Of a DNA stretch of 19,436 bases, positions 7,592 through 15,658 are shown piece after piece. The first letter of the stretch is position 1. Each line of letters opens with the position of its first letter. The notes beneath the pieces were generated by a model that did not search any database, was not told the origin of the DNA, and saw only the letters and a program-made list of their open reading frames with translations. The DNA comes from Syntrophomonadaceae bacterium (GTDB taxonomy: Bacteria; Bacillota; Dethiobacteria; DTU022): NCBI GenBank assembly GCA_007131435.1, contig SLQM01000169.1:1-19436 (forward strand), written 5' to 3'. A program made the position numbers and the translations under genes.

Positions 7592-8650
7592 TTATTCAGA
7601 ATAGGGGAATTCATCCCGCCACCGCTCCATGATCCGGTCACGGTTTTCCGCCGCCCATACAGCATCATAATCTATGAAATTAACTTCAAATTCCCCATCC
7701 ATTACCTCGGCCCGGGTAACCATGCCGCGATAATCAAGGGCTGCTCTCATCCCGTCTTCGGACCCAATCCAGTCAATTACAGCCTTGGCAGTGTCGAGGT
7801 TCTCGGCCCCGTTGAAAATCCAGGCCACGTCAAGGTCAAACCCGACACCCTCGCTGGGGATCACGGCAATCATCGGGTACCCTTCAGCCACACGGTTATA
7901 GACCCCCATATCCCAGCTGAGCCCAATCATGTATTCTCCTTCTGCCACCATCTGGGCAGGGGCAGTACCTGATTTTGTATACTGGTCGATATTTTCATGC
8001 AGGGCATAGAGATAATCCCATCCGGCATCTTCTCCCATTAACTGCATGATCGTTGCCACGATCAGGTATGCAGTGCCTGAAGTGCCGGGATCAGGGGCAA
8101 CAATTTCCCCTTTCCATCTCGGGTCTAAAAGATCTTCCCAGCTCGCCGGCGGTTCATATCCGGCCGATTCTATTAAATCTGTGTTGACTGCAACGGCATT
8201 ATACCAGTAAGACCAACCGTACCAGCGTCCATCCGGGTCTTTAAACTCGGCGGGAATGTCTGCCCAGGCCGGAGAATCGTACTCGTAGAGAATGTCCATT
8301 TCTTCTGCCCGCAGGGCAAAGCTGTGCATCATACCCCAGACCATGTCCGCGCCAAAGTTTGGATTTTCCGCTTCAATCCTGCTCCAGAGCTCTCCGCTGG
8401 ACATGCGCAGAATTTCACCGCGTATTCCCGTATCGCGCTCAAGGGCTTCCAGAAAATACTGCATTTCTTCTTCATCGTTGTGCGTATAAATAGCAACCGT
8501 TCTTGGGCCAGTTACTTCTTCCTCTCCATTTTCATCTACCTCGCCATTTTCATCCACCACTTCATCGGTGGTGCCGTTACCACACCCCAAAACCGCAAGG
8601 CCAAGCACTAAGACAAGGGTAAGCATCAAAAACAGGTATTTCTTTTTCAA
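7592..8650 (-). CDS. ABC substrate-binding lipoprotein, ferric/polyamine/aminoethylphosphonate-type (extracellular binding protein family)
   Basis: Binding protein of the importer encoded just upstream, 352 aa. A lipoprotein signal ends at lipobox VLGC (Cys23), followed by an acidic linker with DENGE repeated. The mature domain has the type-2 periplasmic fold motifs: IYTHNDEEEMQYFLEALERD, GADMVWG, a GWSYWYNAVAVNTDLI core and PASWEDLLDPRWKGEIVAPDPGTSGTAY-like hinge (split here over about 165-195), characteristic of the AfuA/PhnS-like group. TTG start at 8650 with GAGGAGGT seven bases upstream. Stop TAA, then a strong terminator. The aromatic-rich core (several Trp and Tyr around 140-150) could suit a cationic amine, but ferric ion, phosphonate or polyamine binding cannot be excluded. 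Confidence 0.88.
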   Translation of the reverse strand: MKKKYLFLMLTLVLVLGLAVLGCGNGTTDEVVDENGEVDENGEEEVTGPRTVAIYTHNDEEEMQYFLEALERDTGIRGEILRMSSGELWSRIEAENPNFGADMVWGMMHSFALRAEEMDILYEYDSPAWADIPAEFKDPDGRWYGWSYWYNAVAVNTDLIESAGYEPPASWEDLLDPRWKGEIVAPDPGTSGTAYLIVATIMQLMGEDAGWDYLYALHENIDQYTKSGTAPAQMVAEGEYMIGLSWDMGVYNRVAEGYPMIAVIPSEGVGFDLDVAWIFNGAENLDTAKAVIDWIGSEDGMRAALDYRGMVTRAEVMDGEFEVNFIDYDAVWAAENRDRIMERWRDEFPYSE

Positions 8651-8742
8651 ATTATTTACCTCCTCTTTACAGCTGTTTTATGAAGCTGGATAAACCTGCT
8701 TTTAAAGTTTTTGCTGCTTTCAACACCTCCCGCTGCATTTAA

Positions 8743-8757
8743 TTTACCACAGGTAAA
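8743..8757 (-). other. Small intercistronic hairpin after the HAD gene
   Basis: TTTACC-TGT-GGTAAA, a six-base stem with three-base loop, begins nine bases after the HAD stop. No T-run follows, so transcription probably continues into the binding-protein gene. It may protect or process the mRNA between the two genes. Confidence 0.35.
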
Positions 8758-8765
8758 AAGGTTAA

Positions 8766-9521
8766 TTATCTGCTTACCATGAAAGCCACACTTTCAATAA
8801 CCATATCTGCAAATTCAGACAGCCTGCCAGGAGTTGTCACGCCGCTGGCAACGGCAAGGCTGAACGCTGCGCCAGCCGCTTTACCCATTTTCATATCAGC
8901 TACAGTATCCCCTATCACGGCTGCTTCCCCCGGTGACAGATCAAGCTGCCTGCATGCCTCTAACACCAGGTCAGGAGCCGGCTTGCAGTGAACAACCCGG
9001 TCGCAGCCCAATACGACCTGGAAATAGCGGTCTAGGCCGATCATTTTTAAATTATCTTCTGCTTTCTGCGTGTCATCGGTAGTGACTATTGCCAGTTTAT
9101 AGCCCTGCCTGTAAAGTTCCGTGATAACCGCGCTGACCCCTTCAATCGGTTGAACAAGGCCTTTTTTCTCAACTGCATCGTAAGCCTGCTCAATCGCCCC
9201 TGATAGATCGCTTCTCATTTTTTCCTCCGGGAAACGGCTCTCTTCCATGAGCTTTTCTGCCAGGCTTTGCTGCAGATCCTGTCTTGACCCTATCGCCAGC
9301 AGCCCACCTGGATCAATACTGCCCAGGGCAAGGTCAACCCCCCATGCTGAAAGGGATTTTTCCACTTCAGCTGATCCATAGCCAGGACCGAGAGTTTGCA
9401 CCACTTCCCGGCACCAGCCGAGCCACAGCAGCCGGAAGTTAATTATTGTCCCATCCTTGTCAAACAGCAGGGCTCGGCATTTTTGCCACCCTGCAGCGTC
9501 ATTTGTTCTGTTCATGGTCAA
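8766..9521 (-). CDS. HAD-superfamily phosphatase-like hydrolase
   Basis: 251-aa soluble enzyme of the phosphoglycolate-phosphatase-like HAD branch. Motif I is LLFDKDGTI (nucleophile Asp21, acid/base Asp23), motif II is IVTTDD around 145-150, motif III Lys180 in HCKPAPD and motif IV IGDTVADM with Asp205 and Asp209. A helical cap lies between motifs I and II. It is embedded between the importer ATPase and binding-protein genes, an uncommon position that suggests a role linked to the imported substrate. The TTG at 9521 overlaps the ATPase stop (TTGA) and has GGGGAG eight bases upstream; an ATG at 9515 is possible but too far from the RBS. Stop TAA. It is not phosphonoacetaldehyde hydrolase as judged by motif I. 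Substrate unknown. Confidence 0.85.
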   Translation of the reverse strand: MTMNRTNDAAGWQKCRALLFDKDGTIINFRLLWLGWCREVVQTLGPGYGSAEVEKSLSAWGVDLALGSIDPGGLLAIGSRQDLQQSLAEKLMEESRFPEEKMRSDLSGAIEQAYDAVEKKGLVQPIEGVSAVITELYRQGYKLAIVTTDDTQKAEDNLKMIGLDRYFQVVLGCDRVVHCKPAPDLVLEACRQLDLSPGEAAVIGDTVADMKMGKAAGAAFSLAVASGVTTPGRLSEFADMVIESVAFMVSR

Positions 9522-10624
9522 TCAAAGAACTCCCCGGCCTTGGCAGCATCAATTAAATGTATGTACTCGGGCAATGTAAGGTAAACTGTGTCGCCGGCTT
9601 TTTTGATTTGCTCTTCACCCGGGTCAGAGAGATTAACGGTTATGGTCTCTTCCCTGACCCTGATCGTGTAGATCATCTGCGAACCAAGATAGCTGCCTCT
9701 TAAAATTTCCCCTTTCAACGACTTGCTGCTGTTACTGCTATCTTCAAAACTGACTCCAATACTTTCCGGGCGAATCACTGCAACTACTTTTGCACCGGTA
9801 CTGTACTCCTTGCGGGGAGCCGTCATCTTTAAACTGCCCATGTGCGTGTCGATCTCCACAGAGCCGCTTTGATCTGAACCGGTTACAGTGGCTTTAAGAA
9901 AATTAGCGCTGCCCACGAAATTCGCTACGTATGTGCTTTCCGGGTAGCGGTAAATATCTACGGGCCGCCCGATCTGCTCAATCAAGCCGCATCGCATAAC
10001 GGCAATTTTATCGGCAATACTCATCGCTTCTTCCTGGTCGTGGGTAACAAAGATAATGGTCAGGTTAAGGTTTTCACGGATCTTTATGATCTCTTCGCGC
10101 ATATATGAACGAAGCTTTGCATCAAGGTTTGAAAGCGGCTCATCAAGCAGGAGCAGTTTAGGGTTGAGAATCAAAGCGCGCGCCAGCGCTACTCGCTGCT
10201 GCTGCCCCCCGCTGAGCTGATTCGGAAAACGATCTTCCATCCCGTCCAGCTGGATTAAAGCAAGGATTTCTCCTGCCTGTTTTTTCATTGCTTCCCGGGG
10301 CACCCTGCGGACCCGCAGTCCGTAGGTTACATTTTCATAAACCGTCATGTGCGGAAAAAGAGCATAGTTTTGAAAGAACATCACAGTATCCCTCTTTTCC
10401 GGGGGGATACCGTTAATCAAAGCTCCGTCCAGGGTTACATCACCGGCCTCCTGCTCGTAAAAACCGCCAATCACGCGAAGCAGTGTTGTTTTACCGCACC
10501 CACTGGGGCCGAGGAAACAGACTATTTCACCCCGGTTAACATTAATGCTTACGCCATCTAAAGCTGTTACTTCACCAAACTTTTTTACAACATTTTCTAC
10601 CTTTAAGATCGGTTCTGCATGCAT
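9518..10624 (-). CDS. ABC importer ATPase, PotA/FbpC-like
   Basis: 368-aa cytoplasmic ATPase. Walker A GPSGCGKTT at 39-47, Q-loop Gln85 in FFQNYALFPHMTV, signature LSGGQ at 137-141, Walker B LLLLDEP at 157-163 and switch His195. A C-terminal TOBE-like regulatory domain follows (about 240-368, with VIRPESIGV). ATG at 10624 preceded by GGGAGG at good spacing. It begins 28 bases after the permease stop, and its TGA overlaps the start of the HAD gene, so the genes are co-transcribed and coupled. The group includes spermidine/putrescine, ferric ion and 2-aminoethylphosphonate importers; the ATPase alone does not specify the substrate. Confidence 0.93.
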   Translation of the reverse strand: MHAEPILKVENVVKKFGEVTALDGVSINVNRGEIVCFLGPSGCGKTTLLRVIGGFYEQEAGDVTLDGALINGIPPEKRDTVMFFQNYALFPHMTVYENVTYGLRVRRVPREAMKKQAGEILALIQLDGMEDRFPNQLSGGQQQRVALARALILNPKLLLLDEPLSNLDAKLRSYMREEIIKIRENLNLTIIFVTHDQEEAMSIADKIAVMRCGLIEQIGRPVDIYRYPESTYVANFVGSANFLKATVTGSDQSGSVEIDTHMGSLKMTAPRKEYSTGAKVVAVIRPESIGVSFEDSSNSSKSLKGEILRGSYLGSQMIYTIRVREETITVNLSDPGEEQIKKAGDTVYLTLPEYIHLIDAAKAGEFFD

Positions 10625-10652
10625 AGGTTAATCCTCCCCATGGTGGTCACCT

Positions 10653-12350
10653 TTAAAGACGGGACAGGTGAGTACGTGCCGTAAAGCGGTTTAAAATGAA
10701 CAGGCTTAAGGCTACTATGGTAATTAAAACAACCGACATGGCCGCAGCGCGGGCAATGGCCCCCTGCTCAGCAACCTGCAGGATATAGACTGCCGCCAGG
10801 GTGGTGCCGGGGTATACAAGAAAGATAACTGCCGATATGGTCGTCATGGCCGACATGAAGGTGAATATAAGGCCGTATAGGAATGATGACCCCATCAGGG
10901 GCAGCACCACCCTGAAAAAGGTCATTGCTTTCGATGCACCCATATCCCAGGAAGCCTCTTCCATGCTTGGCCCAATCTGGTGCAGCTTGCTGATCCCGGC
11001 CTCCAGGCTGACACCCAGGTACTGGCACATGATGGCCATAACGATGATAAACATCGTCCCTGTCAATTTAAACGGCTGCTGGTTGAAGGTCAGAATAAAA
11101 CCGATACCGATCACAGTACCGGGCACACCCATGCCAAATAGCGCCAGGTATTCCTTAATTTTACTGCCCGGCACTTTCAGGCGCAGGTTAAGGTAGGCCT
11201 GGATCATCGCTACGAAAGCGATGAAAAATGCCGCAGATGTAGCGATCTTCAGGCTTGTTACCAGGGCCTGCACCCCGGTGCGCGTGCTGAAATGGGCCAG
11301 GGTAAAAGTATTGTTTACGCCGGGAATTACCACAAAGGCGCTCCAAAAAACTACCCCGAAAGCTGATACAATAAAGAGCGCACTGATAAAACTGCAAAGA
11401 ATGAACAGCCCTTTCATCAGGGGGTTCATCTTGATCCTGGCTGTACCGCCAGCCTGGCCGCCGATGGTGGTTCGGGCCTTGTCTTTTAAGACGTAGTTCT
11501 GGACAAAGAAAATAAGCATGGTTGGCATGATCAGGAAAGTGGCGAGCACGGCAGCCATCTCCATATTATGCTGGCCCACCACCAGCAGGTAAGCGTCAGT
11601 AGCCAGGAAAGGCAGGCCGCGCCCAATGACCATCGGAGTGGCAAAGTCGGCTATTGATTTAATGAAAACCAGGAGCGCAGCTTTCATGATCCCTGGCATC
11701 ATCAGCGGGATAGTCACCGACCAGAGCGTGCGCCACTGGCCGGCGCCCATATCTGCAGAAGCTTCTTCAAGATTTAGATCCATGGAGCGCAGCACGTTTT
11801 CAAGCATCATAAATCCCAGCGGGAAAAGACCGATACACTGGGCCAGAATTACACCTGTCCAGCCGTAAATGCTAAACTCAATACCAAAAAGGTTGGCTAA
11901 AACCTGGCTGATCAGGCCGCGCCGCCCCCCGAGAGTAATCAGGGAAATGGAAAAGATAAATGGTGGGGCAAGAAGGGGCAGCATGGCTATAGAGCGCATT
12001 GCGGTTGCTATAATACCCCGGGGAAGCCTGGCTACAATGTAGGCATACATGAAGCAAAATACAACAAGAATCGAAGTTACTGTTGTAGCCAGGGTCAAAC
12101 TGTTAATCAGGGCCCGGTAGTAGTAAGGGCGGGCAAAAAAGTTCCTGTAGTAGTCGAGGGTAAAACCATCGGCACCACCGAAGCTGCGGACCAGAACAAA
12201 TAATATGGGAATAACGATAAATAAAACAAGCATAACCCCTATAGCGAGGGCCAGAAATGATTGCAAAGGTTTACGGGCAAAATAACTGCGCTTTCTTTTC
12301 GCTACTGCCGGGACAGCCTGGCTGGATTGCACCAAATCCAGAGATACCAC
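10653..12350 (-). CDS. Fused double ABC permease, ferric/aminoethylphosphonate-type (FbpB/PhnV-like)
   Basis: 565-aa inner-membrane protein made of two permease halves in one chain, about 12 membrane helices. Each half has an EAA loop for ATPase contact: EEASADMGAGQWRTLWSVTI (about 195-214) and EEASWDMGASKAMTFFRVVL (about 464-483). This fused layout replaces two separate permeases and is typical of the ferric and AEP branch. GTG start at 12350 was kept as the longest; RBS support is weak (GGTAAAG nearby), and an internal GTG around residue 7 is possible. Stop TAA. It heads the operon permease, ATPase, HAD protein, binding protein, and is separated from mttB by 251 bases with a terminator and a palindrome. 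Confidence 0.9.
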   Translation of the reverse strand: MVSLDLVQSSQAVPAVAKRKRSYFARKPLQSFLALAIGVMLVLFIVIPILFVLVRSFGGADGFTLDYYRNFFARPYYYRALINSLTLATTVTSILVVFCFMYAYIVARLPRGIIATAMRSIAMLPLLAPPFIFSISLITLGGRRGLISQVLANLFGIEFSIYGWTGVILAQCIGLFPLGFMMLENVLRSMDLNLEEASADMGAGQWRTLWSVTIPLMMPGIMKAALLVFIKSIADFATPMVIGRGLPFLATDAYLLVVGQHNMEMAAVLATFLIMPTMLIFFVQNYVLKDKARTTIGGQAGGTARIKMNPLMKGLFILCSFISALFIVSAFGVVFWSAFVVIPGVNNTFTLAHFSTRTGVQALVTSLKIATSAAFFIAFVAMIQAYLNLRLKVPGSKIKEYLALFGMGVPGTVIGIGFILTFNQQPFKLTGTMFIIVMAIMCQYLGVSLEAGISKLHQIGPSMEEASWDMGASKAMTFFRVVLPLMGSSFLYGLIFTFMSAMTTISAVIFLVYPGTTLAAVYILQVAEQGAIARAAAMSVVLITIVALSLFILNRFTARTHLSRL

Positions 12351-12470
12351 CTTTACCGGAAGATATCATATTTGAACCGGGTTATGCACCGTATAATTTC
12401 ATATTTTCATATAATTATATTTTTAATTAGTGATACCTTTGTGAAGTTTGCAAAAAATATAACTAATTTA

Positions 12471-12485
12471 TGTGCATTTTGCACA
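12471..12485. promoter_or_regulatory. Perfect palindrome upstream of the importer operon
   Basis: TGTGCA-TTT-TGCACA, perfect six-base arms, 121 bases upstream of the permease start. Its extended form ATTTGTGCA recurs at 5961-5979 upstream of the second importer. Likely a dimeric transcription-factor site; family unknown. It is not the CRP/FNR or Rex consensus as I know them. Confidence 0.5.
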
Positions 12486-12560
12486 AATAGTTATAGTATT
12501 TTTAGGCAGTATGTAAAAAACTGCCCCCTTACTGCCTGCAGGTTTCCCAAAAAGTGCCTT

Positions 12561-12600
12561 AAAACGGGGGGGCGCTTAAGTGCGCCCGTACCTGTTTTAA
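12561..12600 (-). terminator. Intrinsic terminator after mttB
   Basis: On the minus strand AAAAC, then stem GGGCGC (12587-12582), loop ACTTAA, stem GCGCCC (12575-12570), then CCCCGTTTTAA. Flanking AAAAC and GTTTT can extend the pairing. It starts two bases after the mttB TAA. Confidence 0.75.
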
Positions 12601-12601
12601 C

Positions 12602-14077
12602 TTACTTTGCCGAAATTCCCAGCTCATCTTCCCTCCCTGCGATAACTTCCATAAGAGATTTATGAACTCCTGCAGGCAGTGGTTCAGGCCTGTGGGTAGC
12701 AAGGATTTCTCTTGCCTTTTCATCACAGACCGTACCCAGGTCCTTCGAGCCCCTGGCGTCCCAGAACTGGCGCATCCGGCGGTCAATAAGCCCGGGGCTG
12801 GAAAGTTTTCGCATATTCCGGTAAGTATGTTCCTCGCCCAGGAAGTGACCTCGTGCGCCTACACTTTTGATCACATCCACTGCCAGGGTTTCATCGTTCA
12901 CCGGAATACCTTCTAAAACCTTTCTGGTCATGGCTATAATTTCATTGTCCATTACCAGCTGCCCAAAGCTCATGGTTAAACCCATTTCCAGCATCCCCCC
13001 GCCGTAAATCATATTGGCACCTGCCAATGCCGGCAGCAGGGTGGTCAGGGTTTTTTCATGTCCAGATTGCGCATCCGACAACTTACTGTCGCCCTAAGTA
13101 CCTGCAACATAACTGGGCAGCAGGTACATCTGGGCCAGTCTGGCAACCGCTGCGCTGATCAGGCCCAGCTCGGGGCAGCCGACAGATGCGGTCGTCAGTT
13201 TCAGGTCAATCATCGAGGTTGAACTGCCATACATTACCGGGGCGCCCCTGCGGGCAAGCTGGGCCAATACAATCCCACCAAGCACCTCGGCATTATGCGT
13301 CACCAGGGTTCCGGCCAGGGTGACCGGTGATGTTGCTCCTGCCAGGGCCATGGAAAGGATATTCTGCGGCAGGTTAGCCCTGGCATAGGCTATTATCGGG
13401 TCTGCACAACCTTCTGAAATGGTAAGCGGGCTCTGCGGGCAGGTACAGCCCGATACAATCGGCCTGTCCTTTAACTTATCCCTGCCCCCGGCAACAGCTG
13501 CAGCCATTTCAATTAAAAGCTCTGCCGAACGCTTATCATGGCAGGGCTGGGGAACATGCTTTGTTGTGTTTGCCACCGTTACTTCATAATTGTGCAGGCT
13601 TTCCATTTCCGGGTGCACATCGCGGGGGGCAACCGTGTTCTCCAGCATATCATACTGGTCGAGGGCATCAACAAGCCTTGCCACATCGCCTTTATCCTTC
13701 TTGGTTGACTGGCGGTATTCACCGCTAAAAGGATCAATCACCATTACTCCTTCGCCGAAGGGGCAAAAATTCACCCTCCCGTTCTCCAGGACAATATCAT
13801 GTTTTGGATCCCTTCCGGCCAGGAAAACTTTCCTGGGTGAAGAAGCAATTGCATCCTCAACAATATGGGCCGGGATTTTTACAATACTCTTGTCCCGGTC
13901 CACAATACAGCCCCCGCCGTCATAGATTTCGACAGCTTCCTCGCTCTGCACGTATAGCCCTGTATACTCCAGCACTTCCAGGGTAGCATCGTGGATCATT
14001 TCCAGGTCTTCATCGCTGAAGAGCTGGATGCTGCAGCCGACATATGCATTCCTGCCGGCTATCCTGTTTCTTTTCAA
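12602..14077 (-). CDS. mttB: Trimethylamine:corrinoid methyltransferase with in-frame UAG (pyrrolysine protein)
   Basis: MttB moves a methyl group from trimethylamine to the corrinoid protein MttC. A conventional reading breaks it at TAG 13096-13094, but the frame continues for 163 codons with family sequence (GDSKLSDAQSGHEKTL, then GGGMLEMGLTMSFGQLVMDNE) to a TAA. Read through, the protein is 491 aa with residue 328 encoded by UAG, against about 495 aa with pyrrolysine near 334 in Methanosarcina MttB. The motif VAGT-UAG-GDSK fits the family context. I chose TTG at 14077 because AGGTGA lies five bases upstream; GTG at 14086 would add three residues. It follows mtbB by 94 bases and ends at a terminator. 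Non-pyrrolysine MttB relatives (glycine betaine type) lack the UAG, so this is a true TMA-type member. Pyrrolysine insertion is inferred, not shown. Confidence 0.93.
13076..13091 (-). other. Stem-loop just 3' of the mttB UAG
   Basis: On the mRNA, UAG-GG is followed by CGACA-GUAAGU-UGUCG, a five-base stem with a six-base loop. Its position matches the PYLIS-like structures proposed downstream of UAG in methanogen mtmB. Such elements are not strictly required for pyrrolysine insertion. Confidence 0.4.
13094..13096 (-). other. In-frame UAG codon of mttB, predicted pyrrolysine
   Basis: TAG on the minus strand at codon 328 of mttB (TTG start), between VAGT and GDSK. Homology continues without frameshift on both sides. 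No other stop codon interrupts the gene. Confidence 0.9.
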
Positions 14078-14129
14078 ATCTCTCACCTACCTTTTATTTT
14101 ATCGGCAGCTAATCAAAACAGCATTTAGC

Positions 14130-14149
14130 AGTTCTTATCCCGGGGAACT
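14130..14149 (-). other. Intercistronic hairpin between mtbB and mttB
   Basis: Arms AGTTC and GAACT (14130-14134 and 14145-14149) around a ten-base loop, in the 94-base gap between the two methyltransferase genes. No T-run follows. It could adjust relative expression or mRNA stability; support is weak. Confidence 0.25.
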
Positions 14150-14171
14150 ATCCCTTGAAACTATTCTTTTT

Positions 14172-15563
14172 TCAACTCAATCCGCTGCGTTTTTTAAACT
14201 GCTCAACCGAATTAATTGTTATGCCCAGAAGATCGGCAATCCGGATCTTGGCGGCAATTCCTTTTGCCGCTCCGGGATCAGGCATGGGGTAGCCGATATC
14301 AAGATCCTGCCTGATTTCACGCATGACCGAACAATCACCCAGCTCCGGGGGCTTAACCCCCAGTTTTCCGGCAACATACTCTTTCGCCTGCCCTATTTTC
14401 ATGCCCCGGGAAAGCTGCATCCGCAAAACCAGGTCTCCGGCGCTGCGAATACCACCCATCCCGACGGCTACTTCCTGTGTTGCTTCATTGCCGAAGGGGT
14501 CGCCTGAACCCACCTACAAACCGTCTGCCTTCCCGATTTCAACCAGCGCTTTTGCCGCCCTCGATACCGCATCTGAAGGGGGCACCGGGGACATGGGGGT
14601 TGCTCCTACACCCATGCCCACATTGGCATGCACAGGAATATTTGCCGCTTCTACGCAGGCCTTGATAAAGGTAACCGCCCGGGCCAGGTTCCAGGGAAAA
14701 GTCATGTTGCTGTTGGTGTTCACTACAGGCCCGAAAATATTAACGCCGGCCTTCTCAGCCAGTTTTACCTGGTCATGCGGGTAAAGCCCGGCTACCCGAG
14801 TTCCGCCGTATTCAAGCCGGCCGTGCATGCCAATTATGAACTCACCGGACATGCCCATTTCAACCCCCAGGCCGGGGTAATCTTTTTTTACCTTTTCAAT
14901 AGCCCGCAGGGCAGCAATAACATCTGCATCCCCTGAAGCGCCGCAGGTGTCAAAATTCATACCGTCAGCCCCGGCTTTAAACATGCCGCCGGAAATGTAA
15001 TACATGTCTTTAACGGCAAGTTCAATCGCCTCTTCCTGGGCCTTTCTTGCTTCATCGATTTTCCCCAGGGGCAGCAGTTCAGACCAGTTGTCCACAGGGC
15101 CATCCGGCCTGGTGTAGAGGCCGAGATTGGGCATCGCCCCGTAAAGTACAGGCATAATAGTATTGAGCTGCACATTTTCCATTACTTTTGCTTCATCATT
15201 TAAGATTGCCTTGACCACTTTATAGCTGTAGTCAATATTTCCCAGGTCCAGGGAATCGGCAGCGAGCACCTTTTCATGGACCTGGACAGCAGTTGCCCTG
15301 TCCATCGAAATATCTGCCTGGTAGTTGATTTTGAAAGCGCCTGAATCGGACGAGGTAACCACTTCACTTCCCCGCTCAACACTGGCTATATTAACCGGGG
15401 AGGTTACAACTTCAAAAAGATAATCCAACTCATCTTTCGCCAGTTCAGGTATCTTGCCCCTCCGGGCAGCATCAGCAGTTCCCTCTTTCAGATCCTGGCC
15501 AATGGCTTCTGCATCAAGGTAAACCCCAGATCCATCTCCCATCCTGGTAAAATATTTTTGCAA
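14172..15563 (-). CDS. mtbB: Dimethylamine:corrinoid methyltransferase with in-frame UAG (pyrrolysine protein)
   Basis: MtbB transfers a methyl group from dimethylamine to corrinoid protein MtbC. The first 349 codons show the family sequence: RMGDGSGVYLDAEAI, IDYSYKVVKAI, YGAMPNLGLYTRPDGP, GADGMNFDTCGASGD, MHGRLEYGGTRVAGLYPHDQ, FGPVVNTNSN and GMGVGATPM. A TAG (14516-14514) follows EIGKADGL, and the same frame resumes with VGSGDPFGNEA and 113 residues of family C-terminus, including AKEYVAGKLGV and PGAAKGIAAKI, ending at TGA. Read through it is 463 aa with residue 350 encoded by UAG, against about 467 aa and Pyl356 in Methanosarcina. TTG at 15563 is chosen because AAGGGGG lies nine bases upstream and the length then fits; TTG at 15587 would add eight unlike residues. 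First gene of the methylamine operon. Confidence 0.93.
14514..14516 (-). other. In-frame UAG codon of mtbB, predicted pyrrolysine
   Basis: TAG at codon 350 of mtbB (TTG 15563 start), in DGL-UAG-VGSGDP, equivalent to DG-x-Pyl-VGVGDP of methanogen MtbB. A short GGGT/ACCC pairing lies just downstream, too weak to call a structure. Confidence 0.92.
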
Positions 15564-15577
15564 AATTGATCGCCCCC

Positions 15578-15587
15578 TTGTGCACAA
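15578..15587. promoter_or_regulatory. Palindrome in the mtbB leader
   Basis: TTGTGCACAA, a perfect ten-base palindrome 15 bases upstream of the mtbB start, adjacent to the RBS. It shares the TTGTGCA core with the sites at 5961-5979 and 12471-12485, but without a spacer. It may be coincidental. Confidence 0.3.
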
Positions 15588-15613
15588 AGTTTAAGAAGCG
15601 GTTAAGTAGATTG

Positions 15614-15631
15614 ACCGGCAAAGATCCCGGT
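15614..15631 (-). other. Leader hairpin of the methylamine operon
   Basis: ACCGG (15614-15618) and CCGGT (15627-15631) enclose eight bases, lying between the mtbB promoter and start codon. Short stem; no known riboswitch, such as a cobalamin type, is recognisable in the roughly 90-base leader. Confidence 0.25.
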
Positions 15632-15658
15632 TAGGCCCGATGACTATTTTTAATTGTT

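Larger units (their letters stand above)
12351..12601. other. Intergenic region between mttB and the importer operon
   Basis: No gene is visible. Read on the minus strand it holds, in order: the mttB terminator (12600-12561), a hairpin GGCAGT/ACTGCC (12525-12505), the TGTGCA-TTT-TGCACA palindrome (12485-12471) and an AT-rich stretch to about 12400 with several possible -10 boxes (for example TATAAT near 12420-12411) but no convincing -35 partner. The importer promoter must be here, but I cannot place it exactly. Confidence 0.5.

Noticed and set aside
8667..8723. Eighteen-residue lysine-rich amphipathic small ORF (LKAAKTLKAGLSSFIKQL) after GGGAGGTG
   Set aside because: The Shine-Dalgarno sequence abuts the TTG with almost no spacing, and it lies in an ordinary intercistronic gap; translation is unlikely.
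8766..9521. HAD protein as phosphonoacetaldehyde hydrolase (PhnX) next to an aminoethylphosphonate-type importer
   Set aside because: Motif I is DKDGT as in phosphoglycolate-phosphatase-like enzymes, not the PhnX type, and no aminoethylphosphonate transaminase is nearby.
12602..15587. mttB and mtbB as pseudogenes or four separate genes
   Set aside because: Each is broken only by one TAG at the family's pyrrolysine site, the frame is kept, and the downstream halves are well conserved; the downstream halves lack convincing RBSs.
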